Below are positions 1-6,130 of a stretch of DNA of 6,208 bases, in pieces (position 1 is the first letter of the stretch; each line of letters opens with the position of its first letter). The stretch spans positions 1-6,208 of the forward strand of contig JAGQQB010000224.1 in the NCBI GenBank assembly GCA_020426425.1. The letters are read 5' to 3'. This DNA is from Planctomycetaceae bacterium (lineage in GTDB: Bacteria > Planctomycetota > Planctomycetia > Planctomycetales > Planctomycetaceae). Below the pieces are notes generated by a model that saw only the letters and a program-made list of their open reading frames with translations, made no database searches and was not told the origin of the DNA. A program made the translations under genes and the position numbers.

Positions 1-1125
1 GCTTACCAGATAGAATCGATCATCTCTGCCAGGGGCCAGGTACGGCTTCAGCAGGTCCACTGTCGTCACTGTGGCGATCGCGTTGATGGAGGAATCGAGA
101 CTCGACATCGCGGCTGCGAGCACACCGGCGATCGTCAATCCGGCCAGGCCAGCGGGGATTTGCGTTAGAATGAAATAGGGAAAGACCTGCTCGGCCTGTT
201 CGAATGCAGCCACCTGCGGATCGGGATGCACCTGATACCAGGCAAAGACGCAAGTACCGACCAGGAAGAAGAACGCCCAGGTCGGCACGGCGAGCACCGT
301 GTACAGCAAAGTCGCACGTCGCGCGGCGGCAAGACTGCGGGCGGCGACATACCGCTGGATGACATTCTGATCGCTGGAATACATCCCCAGCCAGTTGAAG
401 ATGCCCAGCAGAGCGACCGACCAGATGGTGCGTTCATCAGCCCGCATGTCGAACGAACCGAGTGAGAACTTCTCATGTTCCATGCCAATGGTGAAGATTT
501 GTCCCGGTCCGTCCGGGAGATTCCAGGCGATGTAAGCAAAGCACAACAGCCCCCCCATCCAGAGCACGACCGACTGCACGACATCGGTCCAGATGACCGC
601 GTCGAAGCCACCGGTGATGGTGTAGAACCCGATGAAGACTCCAACAGCGGTGATCACGATGTTCATCTCGACACCCGTCAACAGGCTCACCGGAATGGCG
701 ACGAGGAACAGCACTGTCGCGAGCCGGAGCAATTGCAGCAGGATGAAGCTCAATGCTCCGTACATGCGTGCCACTGGGCCAAAGCGTTCGCCCAGATACT
801 CGAAGGCTGAGGTCAGCTGCCCCCGGCGAAAGAAGGGAATGAACACCACGATCGCCAGCACGGCCACCAGTGGAATAGTCAGATTCGAGACCAGTTGCTG
901 CCAGTTCGTGGCATACGCGGCGGCCGGAAAGGCCAGGAACGTCACGGAACTGATCGACGTTCCGAGCATCGATAGCCCCAGCGCCCAGCCAGGGAATGAG
1001 CGGCCCCCCAGGAAGTATTCCTCGGTGGTCGTGTTCTTGCGCGAGAACCACACGCCAACCCCTGCCATGCCAAGCAGGTACAGGGTGATCACAATCAAAT
1101 CCAGCGGGCGGATCTCAACACTCAT
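1..1125 (-). CDS. Sodium/solute symporter (SSS family), N-terminal 375 residues, cut by window edge
   Basis: An inner-membrane secondary transporter that would use the Na+ gradient to import a small solute; the substrate cannot be read from sequence. The reading frame is open from an ATG at 1125-1123 to base 1, so the protein continues beyond the left edge; SSS proteins usually have 450-600 residues and 13 or more helices, and about ten hydrophobic segments are visible here. It starts MSVEIRPLDLIVITLYLLGM, an N-terminal helix followed by the usual EEYFLGGRS segment (35-43). Family signatures follow: GTSISSVTFL (55-64, the unwound core helix), TGGFDAVIWTDVVQ (171-184), SSDQNVIQRYVAAR (250-263), PAGLAGL (324-330) and MSSLDSSIN (340-348). 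S341-S342 align by eye with the Ser/Thr pair that binds Na+ in PutP and vSGLT. No Shine-Dalgarno precedes the ATG. It is transcribed divergently from the DUF3467 gene. Family assignment is firm; substrate is open. Confidence 0.93.
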   Translation of the reverse strand, partial: MSVEIRPLDLIVITLYLLGMAGVGVWFSRKNTTTEEYFLGGRSFPGWALGLSMLGTSISSVTFLAFPAAAYATNWQQLVSNLTIPLVAVLAIVVFIPFFRRGQLTSAFEYLGERFGPVARMYGALSFILLQLLRLATVLFLVAIPVSLLTGVEMNIVITAVGVFIGFYTITGGFDAVIWTDVVQSVVLWMGGLLCFAYIAWNLPDGPGQIFTIGMEHEKFSLGSFDMRADERTIWSVALLGIFNWLGMYSSDQNVIQRYVAARSLAAARRATLLYTVLAVPTWAFFFLVGTCVFAWYQVHPDPQVAAFEQAEQVFPYFILTQIPAGLAGLTIAGVLAAAMSSLDSSINAIATVTTVDLLKPYLAPGRDDRFYLVS

Positions 1126-1468
1126 GGAGACAGTTGGCCAGTCGTTAGGGCGGGCGGCGGAATCAGATGTCTGTGCGATACTGTGCTGTGTTGATCGCCT
1201 CTGGGCAAGCAGGTCAGGCATTCATGTGTTGAATCCTCAATATGGTATGCCGAACAGCAGGCACGGGGTTTGCCCATCTTAACACGAGACGCCTGGCGGC
1301 ATGGCAAATCGCTGTTTTCCGAGAAGACAGGGTTGCGGGAGTGCGGCAGGCACTGGTATCACATCAATTCGGGGCATGCGATCGCCCCTCATTCAAGCGA
1401 AGATTTCGGGCACCAGCCGGACTCCTTTGACCGGGCTGGCCTACAACCAGTAGCAGGAACGACGAACG
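1126..1468. other. Divergent intergenic region of 343 bp
   Basis: This gap separates the start of the minus-strand symporter from the start of the plus-strand DUF3467 gene, so it should carry promoters for both. I looked for -35/-10 pairs on both strands and found none good enough to call: the best -10-like hexamers (for example TAAGAT on the minus strand around 1277-1282) lack a properly spaced -35. The short frames here have no recognisable domain and no ribosome binding site. The only distinct structure is the bulged hairpin at 1413-1439, listed separately. Confidence 0.6.
1413..1439 (+). repeat. Bulged hairpin in the DUF3467 leader
   Basis: The left arm CCAGCCGG (1413-1420) pairs with the right arm CCGGGCTGG (1431-1439), giving eight base pairs with one bulged G (1433) and a ten-base loop. 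It ends 29 bases before the DUF3467 start codon. No T-tract follows, so it is not a standard intrinsic terminator. It could be a leader RNA structure or an operator-like inverted repeat, but with this GC content a chance occurrence is quite possible. Confidence 0.35.
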
Positions 1469-1813
1469 ATGGCTAAGGAAAACGAAGTGGAAGCTGGCGC
1501 GGCCCAGCCGCAAGATCAGGGACAGCAGGTCCGTCTGGAACTCGATGATTCAGATGTCGATGCGATCTACGCCAATCTGTGCCGTGTCTCGAGCACACCG
1601 GAAGAGGTGATCCTCGATCTGGCGCTGAATCCGAACCCAGTCGGCGCGCCAGTGCAGACGTTGCGGGTGTCTCAGCGCGTGATTCTCAATCACTACACTG
1701 CCAAGCGGCTTGCCGCTTTGCTGACCGCGACGGTCGGTCGTCACGAACAGGCGTTCGGTCGACTGGAAACCGATGTCCGGAAGCGTCTGGTCGCCGATCC
1801 AGCAGGACAGTAA
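1469..1813 (+). CDS. DUF3467 family protein, function unknown
   Basis: A small, soluble, acidic protein of 114 residues with no signal peptide or membrane segment, so presumably cytoplasmic. Residues 1-20 are a polar, Gln/Glu-rich lead-in. The conserved domain follows: an N-terminal strand with VRLELDD (22-28), then IYANLCRVSSTPEEVILDLAL (about 33-53), matching the family pattern of Y-A-N, a serine/threonine-P-E-E turn and an L-D strand. A second strand VSQRVILNHYTAKRLAALL (68-86) and a helix with HEQAFG (93-98) complete it; the T-A-K-R-L element and the E-x-x-F-G end are typical. The length is normal for the family. The ATG at 1469 is the only sensible start; the nearest AGGA (1454-1457) lies 11 bases upstream, a little far. 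It stands alone between divergent and convergent neighbours, so context says nothing about its role. No biochemical function is established for DUF3467 to my knowledge. Confidence 0.88.
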   Translation: MAKENEVEAGAAQPQDQGQQVRLELDDSDVDAIYANLCRVSSTPEEVILDLALNPNPVGAPVQTLRVSQRVILNHYTAKRLAALLTATVGRHEQAFGRLETDVRKRLVADPAGQ

Positions 1814-1860
1814 TCCATCGATGTGCCGTCGCGTTCGCGCGATGGCAAACAGAGGAGCAT

Positions 1861-1914
1861 CGCGAAGCCGCGCGCAGGCCCAATAGGGACATGCTCGCGG
1901 CTTCGTGGCGTTTT
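1861..1914 (+). terminator. Likely intrinsic terminator after the DUF3467 gene
   Basis: The arm CGCGAAGCCGCG (1861-1872) pairs with CGCGGCTTCGTG (1896-1907) through twelve base pairs including one G-T wobble, and TTTT follows at 1911-1914 three bases after the stem. The 23-base loop can shorten itself through CCC/GGG pairing around 1879-1888. The hairpin starts 48 bases after the DUF3467 stop. It has the T-tract only in the plus direction, so it should not terminate the converging ligase transcript. Confidence 0.55.
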
Positions 1915-1965
1915 GTGATTGGCATTGATCGCCCACTGGATTGACCGCTCGCTGGTCGGGCCGAC

Positions 1966-3633
1966 TCAGCGCACAAGTTCGCTCTCGGCCCAACTCGCCA
2001 GGGCTTCGCGGTTGATCTTCACATTGTGCCGCGTGTCGACCGGGAACGCACGGTGCAGCAATACGTCGGTGACTTGCTCGGTCAAAGGGTGCTTCGCCGC
2101 CATTCGCAGCAGTTCATCGCGCAGCGCCTGCTCTGCCTCGGGAGTCGTGGGAAACATCCCTTCTTCCGGTTCGGCAATGAGGACAGGTCGCTGCTGAGGA
2201 GCCACACCGAGCCCAACGAGCGCCGCGCGATAGATCTGGGGATGCTCTTCTAGAATCGCCTCACAACAAACCGAGTACATACGCCCTTGTGGTGTTTCGA
2301 CGATGTGAGCCTTACGACCGCAGAACCAGAGTTTTCCGTCGTCGTCGAGGTAGCCGACATCGCCAATGCGGTGCCAGAAGGAATCGCCGTCCGGAATCTT
2401 GGCCGCCAGCGTCGCCTCCTTCCGCAGGTAGTATTCGCGCGTGACCGCCGCGCTACGGACGATAATCTCGCCAATCTCGCCGGTCGGTAAGATTCGCGCC
2501 TGGTCGATCGACGTGAGCGGACCGCTGGTCATTTCGATGATTTGTACATCGACCCCGGCAAAGACTTGGCCGACGCACGTTCCGGCCCCGTTGCGTGTGC
2601 GATCAGCGGTCTGTTCCAGGATCTCCCGACCGCCGATTGACGCAACAGGAAGACTCTCGGTCGCCCCATACGGCGTAAACAAATCGGCGCCATCGCGCGT
2701 GAGGATCTTGCTCATCCGGCGGAGGACGTGTGTCGGTACCGGGCCGCCGGCGGACATCGCCCGGCGAATGGACGGGAACGTTACACCATGCTGTTCGCAA
2801 TACCGCCCCACGCGGTTCCAGAAAGCTGGGGAACCGAACGAGACGGTCACCCCCTGGTCTTCAATCGCTTCGATGATCAGCTTCGGATTCACCTGAGCCG
2901 GTCGCGTGGTGTCCATATCGGGGATCACCGTCGTCACGCCGAGTGCTCCGTTGAACAGTCCGAACAACGGGAACGCCGGGAGATCGACCTCGCCCGGCTC
3001 AATGCCATAGTGGTCGCGAATCAAGTCGACTTGCGCCGCGAACATGCCGTGCTCGTAGAGTACCCCTTTGGGGGGACCGGTGCTGCCGCTCGTGAAGATG
3101 ACGGCAGCAGGATCGCGCGCAGTTCGTGGCACCGGCTGGAAGGCGTCGAGGGGCGTCTTGCGCAATTCGTCGTGCGTGGTCATTGCAAGCGGCGATTTCT
3201 TGCCGACCGAAACATTCAATCGCGCCTGGGGAAATCGTTTGCGATACCACCAGCGCGCGAGGTGCACTTTCGGAATGGCGACGAACCCGTCCGGCTGTAC
3301 TTCTTCCAAGCAGCGAAAGATGTTTGTGCGCCCCATGCCGGGATCGATCAGTACAATCGTCGCCCCTGCCTTGAACAGGGCGAAGGTAAGCGTAATGAAT
3401 TCGATGCCAAACGGGACGAACAGGACCAGCTTCTGTTCCGGCTTCAGCCCCCGATCCAGCAACCCTTGAGCGATACGATTGGATTCGTCCTCCAACTGTG
3501 CGAAGGTCAATTGCACATACTGCCGCCGTCCCGATGCATCGCGACCACTGGGGGCGACAATCGCCCGCTGCCAGGGGCGCAGCGCTGCCTGCTCGCTGAG
3601 TCGGGCGGCGATATTTGAAGAGGCTGCAGTCAT
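1966..3633 (-). CDS. OleC-like AMP-forming synthetase/ligase (beta-lactone synthetase or fatty acyl-CoA ligase)
   Basis: A 555-residue member of the ANL adenylate-forming superfamily. It would activate a carboxylic acid with ATP to an acyl-AMP, then complete either a beta-lactone ring closure (OleC activity, in head-to-head long-chain olefin synthesis) or thioester formation with CoA. Visible motifs: the P-loop FTSGSTGPPKG (180-190), YGATE (322-326), GDVGYLDDDG (424-433), GRKAHIVE (439-446) in the hinge region, and the C-terminal domain ending with DTRHNVKINREALASWA (533-549), where K539 is the expected catalytic lysine. Segments such as LIDPGMGRTN (95-104), DLPAFPLFGLFNGALGVT (217-234) and GAGTCVGQV (349-357) resemble OleC rather than general acyl-CoA synthetases, as I recall them. 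All catalytic motifs look intact and length is normal. The ATG at 3633 has no Shine-Dalgarno, but a promoter-like pair lies about 40-70 bases upstream. No oleA, oleB or oleD lies beside it here. ANL assignment is firm; OleC-like is probable; the exact reaction is inferred. Confidence 0.92.
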   Translation of the reverse strand: MTAASSNIAARLSEQAALRPWQRAIVAPSGRDASGRRQYVQLTFAQLEDESNRIAQGLLDRGLKPEQKLVLFVPFGIEFITLTFALFKAGATIVLIDPGMGRTNIFRCLEEVQPDGFVAIPKVHLARWWYRKRFPQARLNVSVGKKSPLAMTTHDELRKTPLDAFQPVPRTARDPAAVIFTSGSTGPPKGVLYEHGMFAAQVDLIRDHYGIEPGEVDLPAFPLFGLFNGALGVTTVIPDMDTTRPAQVNPKLIIEAIEDQGVTVSFGSPAFWNRVGRYCEQHGVTFPSIRRAMSAGGPVPTHVLRRMSKILTRDGADLFTPYGATESLPVASIGGREILEQTADRTRNGAGTCVGQVFAGVDVQIIEMTSGPLTSIDQARILPTGEIGEIIVRSAAVTREYYLRKEATLAAKIPDGDSFWHRIGDVGYLDDDGKLWFCGRKAHIVETPQGRMYSVCCEAILEEHPQIYRAALVGLGVAPQQRPVLIAEPEEGMFPTTPEAEQALRDELLRMAAKHPLTEQVTDVLLHRAFPVDTRHNVKINREALASWAESELVR

Positions 3634-3673
3634 CGCGGTCGGCAGGGTGCGTGGGGGAATGGATCAGAGTGAG

Positions 3674-3703
3674 ATCGTAATCGAATCAGCGGGCAGGTGT
3701 CAG
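3674..3703 (-). promoter_or_regulatory. Possible sigma70-type promoter of the OleC-like gene
   Basis: Read on the minus strand, CTGACA (3703-3698, five of six matches to TTGACA) is followed after an 18-base spacer by TACGAT (3679-3674, four of six matches to TATAAT). Transcription would begin near 3667, giving a leader of about 34 bases before the ATG at 3633. The spacing and position are good, but the match is by eye and planctomycete promoters are poorly defined. Confidence 0.35.
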
Positions 3704-3903
3704 CGGTCGGAGTGATCGAGCCGGGATGTGCCGTCGGCAGTCGGCCTTCATTCTTCGTCCTTCATCCACACTCCCTCCACATCGTCACCTGTCAGGATTC
3801 AGGCAGACGCACCCGAACGATGTCCTCTGGTTCCGTGTGCTGGCAGACCAACGAATGTGTCGCGTATCATCCCATCGCTGCTTGCCGCGTCCTCCAACTG
3901 TAC

Positions 3904-3910
3904 GAAGAGG
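3904..3910 (+). promoter_or_regulatory. Ribosome binding site that fixes the start of the Trx/PDZ gene
   Basis: GAAGAGG lies six bases upstream of the ATG at 3917 and is the best Shine-Dalgarno in the window. It selects this ATG over the in-frame ATG at 3728, which would add 63 residues in front of what is otherwise a clean signal peptide. Confidence 0.7.
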
Positions 3911-3916
3911 TTTGTT

Positions 3917-5245
3917 ATGTGGCTGAAATCGAGCGTGCTGCTGCTGTGTCTGGCTTCTGTCGTAACGGCCGCCGAGCCGAATACGCGAGAGAAGAAGGTT
4001 CGCGACGATCGCGCCAGGGTCGAGGCGGAAGGCTTCTGGATGTACAACGATCTGGCCGGCGCATACGCCAAGGGGCGGGAGACCGGTAAGCCAATTCTAG
4101 TCGTACTGCGCTGCCTGCCCTGCGAAGAGTGCGTCAAGCTCGACGACGAACTGGTGGACAATGATCCTGCCATCAAGCCACTGCTGGAGAAATTCGTTTG
4201 TGTGCGCATCGTTGGTACCAACGGTCTCGACCTGACGACCTTTCAGTACGACACCGACCAGTCATTCGCGGTGTTCATGCTCAACGCAGATGGCACGATC
4301 TACGGACGCTTCGGAACACGCTCGCATCGGACGGAGTGGGTGGGTGACGTCTCGCTCGCCGGGATGGCCAAGGCGCTGCAGAAGGGACTCGATCTACACG
4401 CCGATTACCCCAACAACAAAGCTGCACTGGCTGGCAAACGCGGTCCGGCACCCGAGTTTGCATCGCCCGAAAAGTATCCGGCGTTGAAAGACAAGTTTGG
4501 TCCGGCGCTGAACTATGAAGGGGACGTGGTCAAGAGCTGCATTCACTGCCATCAGATCGGCGATGCACAGCGACAGTTCTACCGCAGCCAGGGGAAGCCA
4601 ATCCCGGAACATGTGCTGTTTCCGTATCCGCACCCCAAGTCGATCGGCCTGACGCTCGATCCGAAAGAGTGCGCGAACGTTGTTGCCGTCGCGCCGGGTT
4701 CACCCGCAGCCGCTGCCGGATTCAAGGCGGGCGATGCGATCGCATCGCTGAATGGCCAGCCGCTCGTCTCCATGGCGGATGTGCAATGGGTGCTGCATCG
4801 GACAGAGGCGACCGGTGCTACTGTGCCAGCGGTTGTGACCCGGGGGTCGGACGAGCTACCGTTGTCGCTTGCACTCAAGTCGGGTTGGCGGCGCGAAGAT
4901 GACATCAGTTGGCGCGTCTCCTCTTGGGGACTCAGCCGCATGGCATCTGGAGGAATGCGGTTCGAACCGACCACGGCGGAAACACGCCAGCAGGCGGGTG
5001 TTACCGGGGAGGGTATGGCACTGAAGGTGAAAAGTGCCGGTCGATATGGTGCCCACGCCGCCGCCCGCAATGCTGGGTTTCGAGAAGGGGATTTGATTGT
5101 GTCGTACGATGGTCGGACCGATCTGACCACCGAGCAGGAACTTGTTGCTTATGCGGTGACGCAGTTGACTCCGGGACAGCAGATCTCGGTAAAGCTGGTT
5201 CGCAATGGCAAGCCGATGACGCTTAAGCTGCCGCAGCAGGAGTAG
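3917..5245 (+). CDS. Exported thioredoxin-like protein with a CxxCH motif and two PDZ domains
   Basis: A predicted 442-residue exported protein, probably periplasmic. Residues 1-18 form a signal peptide (K4, a leucine-rich core, cleavage near VTA-AE); there is no lipobox. Residues 38-160 resemble a thioredoxin-like fold of the DUF255/Thioredoxin_7 kind: YAKGRETGKPILVVL, then a triple-cysteine CLPCEEC (C66, C69, C72) at the active-site position, and later FAVFMLNADGTIYGRFG (117-133). Residues 208-212 read CIHCH, the c-type haem attachment pattern CxxCH, with further histidines at 232 and 239. Two PDZ domains follow: about 243-322 (VVAVAPGSPAAAAGFKAGD) and 366-440 (HAAARNAGFREGDLIVSYDG). There is no protease domain, so it is not DegP/HtrA. 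It is divergent from the ligase gene and 207 bases before tsaB. Haem binding, redox activity and PDZ partners are inferences; an envelope redox or scaffold role is the best guess. An ATG at 3728 is in frame but was rejected. Confidence 0.9.
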   Translation: MWLKSSVLLLCLASVVTAAEPNTREKKVRDDRARVEAEGFWMYNDLAGAYAKGRETGKPILVVLRCLPCEECVKLDDELVDNDPAIKPLLEKFVCVRIVGTNGLDLTTFQYDTDQSFAVFMLNADGTIYGRFGTRSHRTEWVGDVSLAGMAKALQKGLDLHADYPNNKAALAGKRGPAPEFASPEKYPALKDKFGPALNYEGDVVKSCIHCHQIGDAQRQFYRSQGKPIPEHVLFPYPHPKSIGLTLDPKECANVVAVAPGSPAAAAGFKAGDAIASLNGQPLVSMADVQWVLHRTEATGATVPAVVTRGSDELPLSLALKSGWRREDDISWRVSSWGLSRMASGGMRFEPTTAETRQQAGVTGEGMALKVKSAGRYGAHAAARNAGFREGDLIVSYDGRTDLTTEQELVAYAVTQLTPGQQISVKLVRNGKPMTLKLPQQE

Positions 5246-5452
5246 GCGCATCGGAGGAATGAGGGACCAGTGACGAGGGTCTAGGGATGCGGTCGTTGGT
5301 CATTCTTGTATCCGAGCGCATCTTCAGAATTGTCCTCAGAGCAAGTCAACTCGCTCAACCAACGGGGTAGAGACCGCTGTCGACCGAAGGCGGACAGGGA
5401 GCTTGCCCTGGTCCCCAGTTCCTAATTCCTCGCCAACCGAGAGACTGTGACG
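5246..5452. other. Intergenic spacer between the Trx/PDZ gene and tsaB
   Basis: These 207 bases hold no supported gene and no clear terminator for the Trx/PDZ gene. The first 35 bases are purine-rich on the plus strand, with repeated GAGG and AGGG words (GAGGAATGAGGGACC and GACGAGGG). The hairpin at 5392-5414 is listed separately. I see no convincing -35/-10 pair for tsaB. Confidence 0.5.
5392..5414 (+). repeat. Bulged hairpin in the tsaB leader
   Basis: GGACAGGG (5392-5399) pairs with CCCTGGTCC (5406-5414) through eight base pairs with one bulged G and a six-base loop. It lies 38 bases before the tsaB start. No T-tract follows, so it is not a normal intrinsic terminator for the upstream gene. 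It may be a scattered intergenic palindrome or a leader structure. Confidence 0.4.
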
Positions 5453-6130
5453 ATGCCAGTGTTGGGGATTGAGACGTCGGGGCGTGGTGGTTCGATTGCT
5501 GTCGTGTCCGATGGTGCAGTGATTGCCGAACGCCAATTGCCGACCACCGGGCGACGTCATGCCCGGTTGCTCGTGCCTGAATTGCGCGATCTGCTGCGGG
5601 GAGCGAATCTCACGGCGACACAACTCAAGACTGTCGCCGTGAGCATTGGACCGGGGAGTTTCACTGGCTTGCGCGTGGGCGTGGTGTGTGCGAAGACGCT
5701 GGCTTACGCGCTACAGATTCCAGTCGTGGCGGTTGACACCTTTCTCGCCATCGCGGAGGAACTCCCAGCAGAAGTGCGGGAGGTTGCCATTCTGGATGAC
5801 GCGCTGCGGGGTGAATTGTTCGTGGGGCACTATCGGCGTCGTGACGATGGTTGGGAAATTGAACGCACGCCAGCGTTGATCTCAGCGGAACTGTGGCTCG
5901 CCGAACAGCAGGCGCGCCCCTTGTCAACGACAGGGCCCGGATTGACCAAGTGGGCCGAAACGTTGCGGCCCCATGTTCCGCTGCTGGATACCCGCTCTTG
6001 GGAAGCCCAGGCGCGGGCGATTGCTCGACTGGGGGAACAGCAGCACCATGCTGGTGAGCATGCGTCCCTGGTGGAGCTGGAGCCGTTCTATATTCGGCGG
6101 AGTTACGCGGAAGAGAATGCCGCGTCGTAA
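5453..6130 (+). CDS. tsaB: tRNA threonylcarbamoyladenosine biosynthesis protein TsaB
   Basis: TsaB is a non-catalytic ASKHA-fold protein of the cytoplasm. It dimerises with TsaD and, with TsaE, helps transfer the threonylcarbamoyl group made by TsaC to A37 of ANN-decoding tRNAs (t6A). The protein has 225 residues, normal for the family. Family landmarks: the start MPVLGIETSGRGGSIAVV (1-18), equal to the usual I-D-T-S strand; RRHARLLVPELRDLL (34-48); SIGPGSFTGLRVG (64-76), the TsaB hallmark; ILDDALRGELFVGHY (113-127); and the C-terminal P-F-Y-I-R-R (211-216). I chose the ATG at 5453 because GAGAG (5439-5443) sits nine bases upstream and the family starts here; a GTG at 5447 in the same frame would add only two residues and leave too little spacing. 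No tsaD, tsaE or rimI is visible nearby. The call is firm. Confidence 0.96.
   Translation: MPVLGIETSGRGGSIAVVSDGAVIAERQLPTTGRRHARLLVPELRDLLRGANLTATQLKTVAVSIGPGSFTGLRVGVVCAKTLAYALQIPVVAVDTFLAIAEELPAEVREVAILDDALRGELFVGHYRRRDDGWEIERTPALISAELWLAEQQARPLSTTGPGLTKWAETLRPHVPLLDTRSWEAQARAIARLGEQQHHAGEHASLVELEPFYIRRSYAEENAAS

Noticed and set aside
632..1282. A 216-residue plus-strand frame and related frames opposite the symporter
   Set aside because: The minus-strand frame 1-1125 carries all SSS signatures; the plus-strand frames have low-complexity Ser/Arg-rich translations and no ribosome binding site.
1270..1476. A 68-residue plus-strand frame in the divergent gap
   Set aside because: No domain, no ribosome binding site, and it overlaps the DUF3467 start; composition gives no support for coding.
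2728..3618. A 296-residue open frame on the plus strand, antisense to the OleC-like gene
   Set aside because: It has no recognisable domain, is Arg/His-rich, and lies entirely opposite a gene with intact catalytic motifs. Such frames are expected opposite GC-rich coding sequence.
3865..3870. TATCAT as a -10 element for the Trx/PDZ gene
   Set aside because: The hexamers 16-18 bases upstream do not resemble TTGACA, and no sigma54-type GG/GC pair is present.
3728..3916. N-terminal extension of the Trx/PDZ protein from the ATG at 3728
   Set aside because: The 63 extra residues look non-coding, would bury the signal peptide, and the strong GAAGAGG lies directly before the ATG at 3917.
3917..3958. 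Lipoprotein signal peptide, because of C11 in the leader
   Set aside because: The residues before C11 are leucines, not the small residues needed for a lipobox, and a normal signal peptidase I site follows at VTA-AE.
5447..5452. GTG at 5447 as the tsaB start
   Set aside because: It adds two residues not seen in the family and leaves only three bases from the GAGAG element, whereas the ATG at 5453 has nine.
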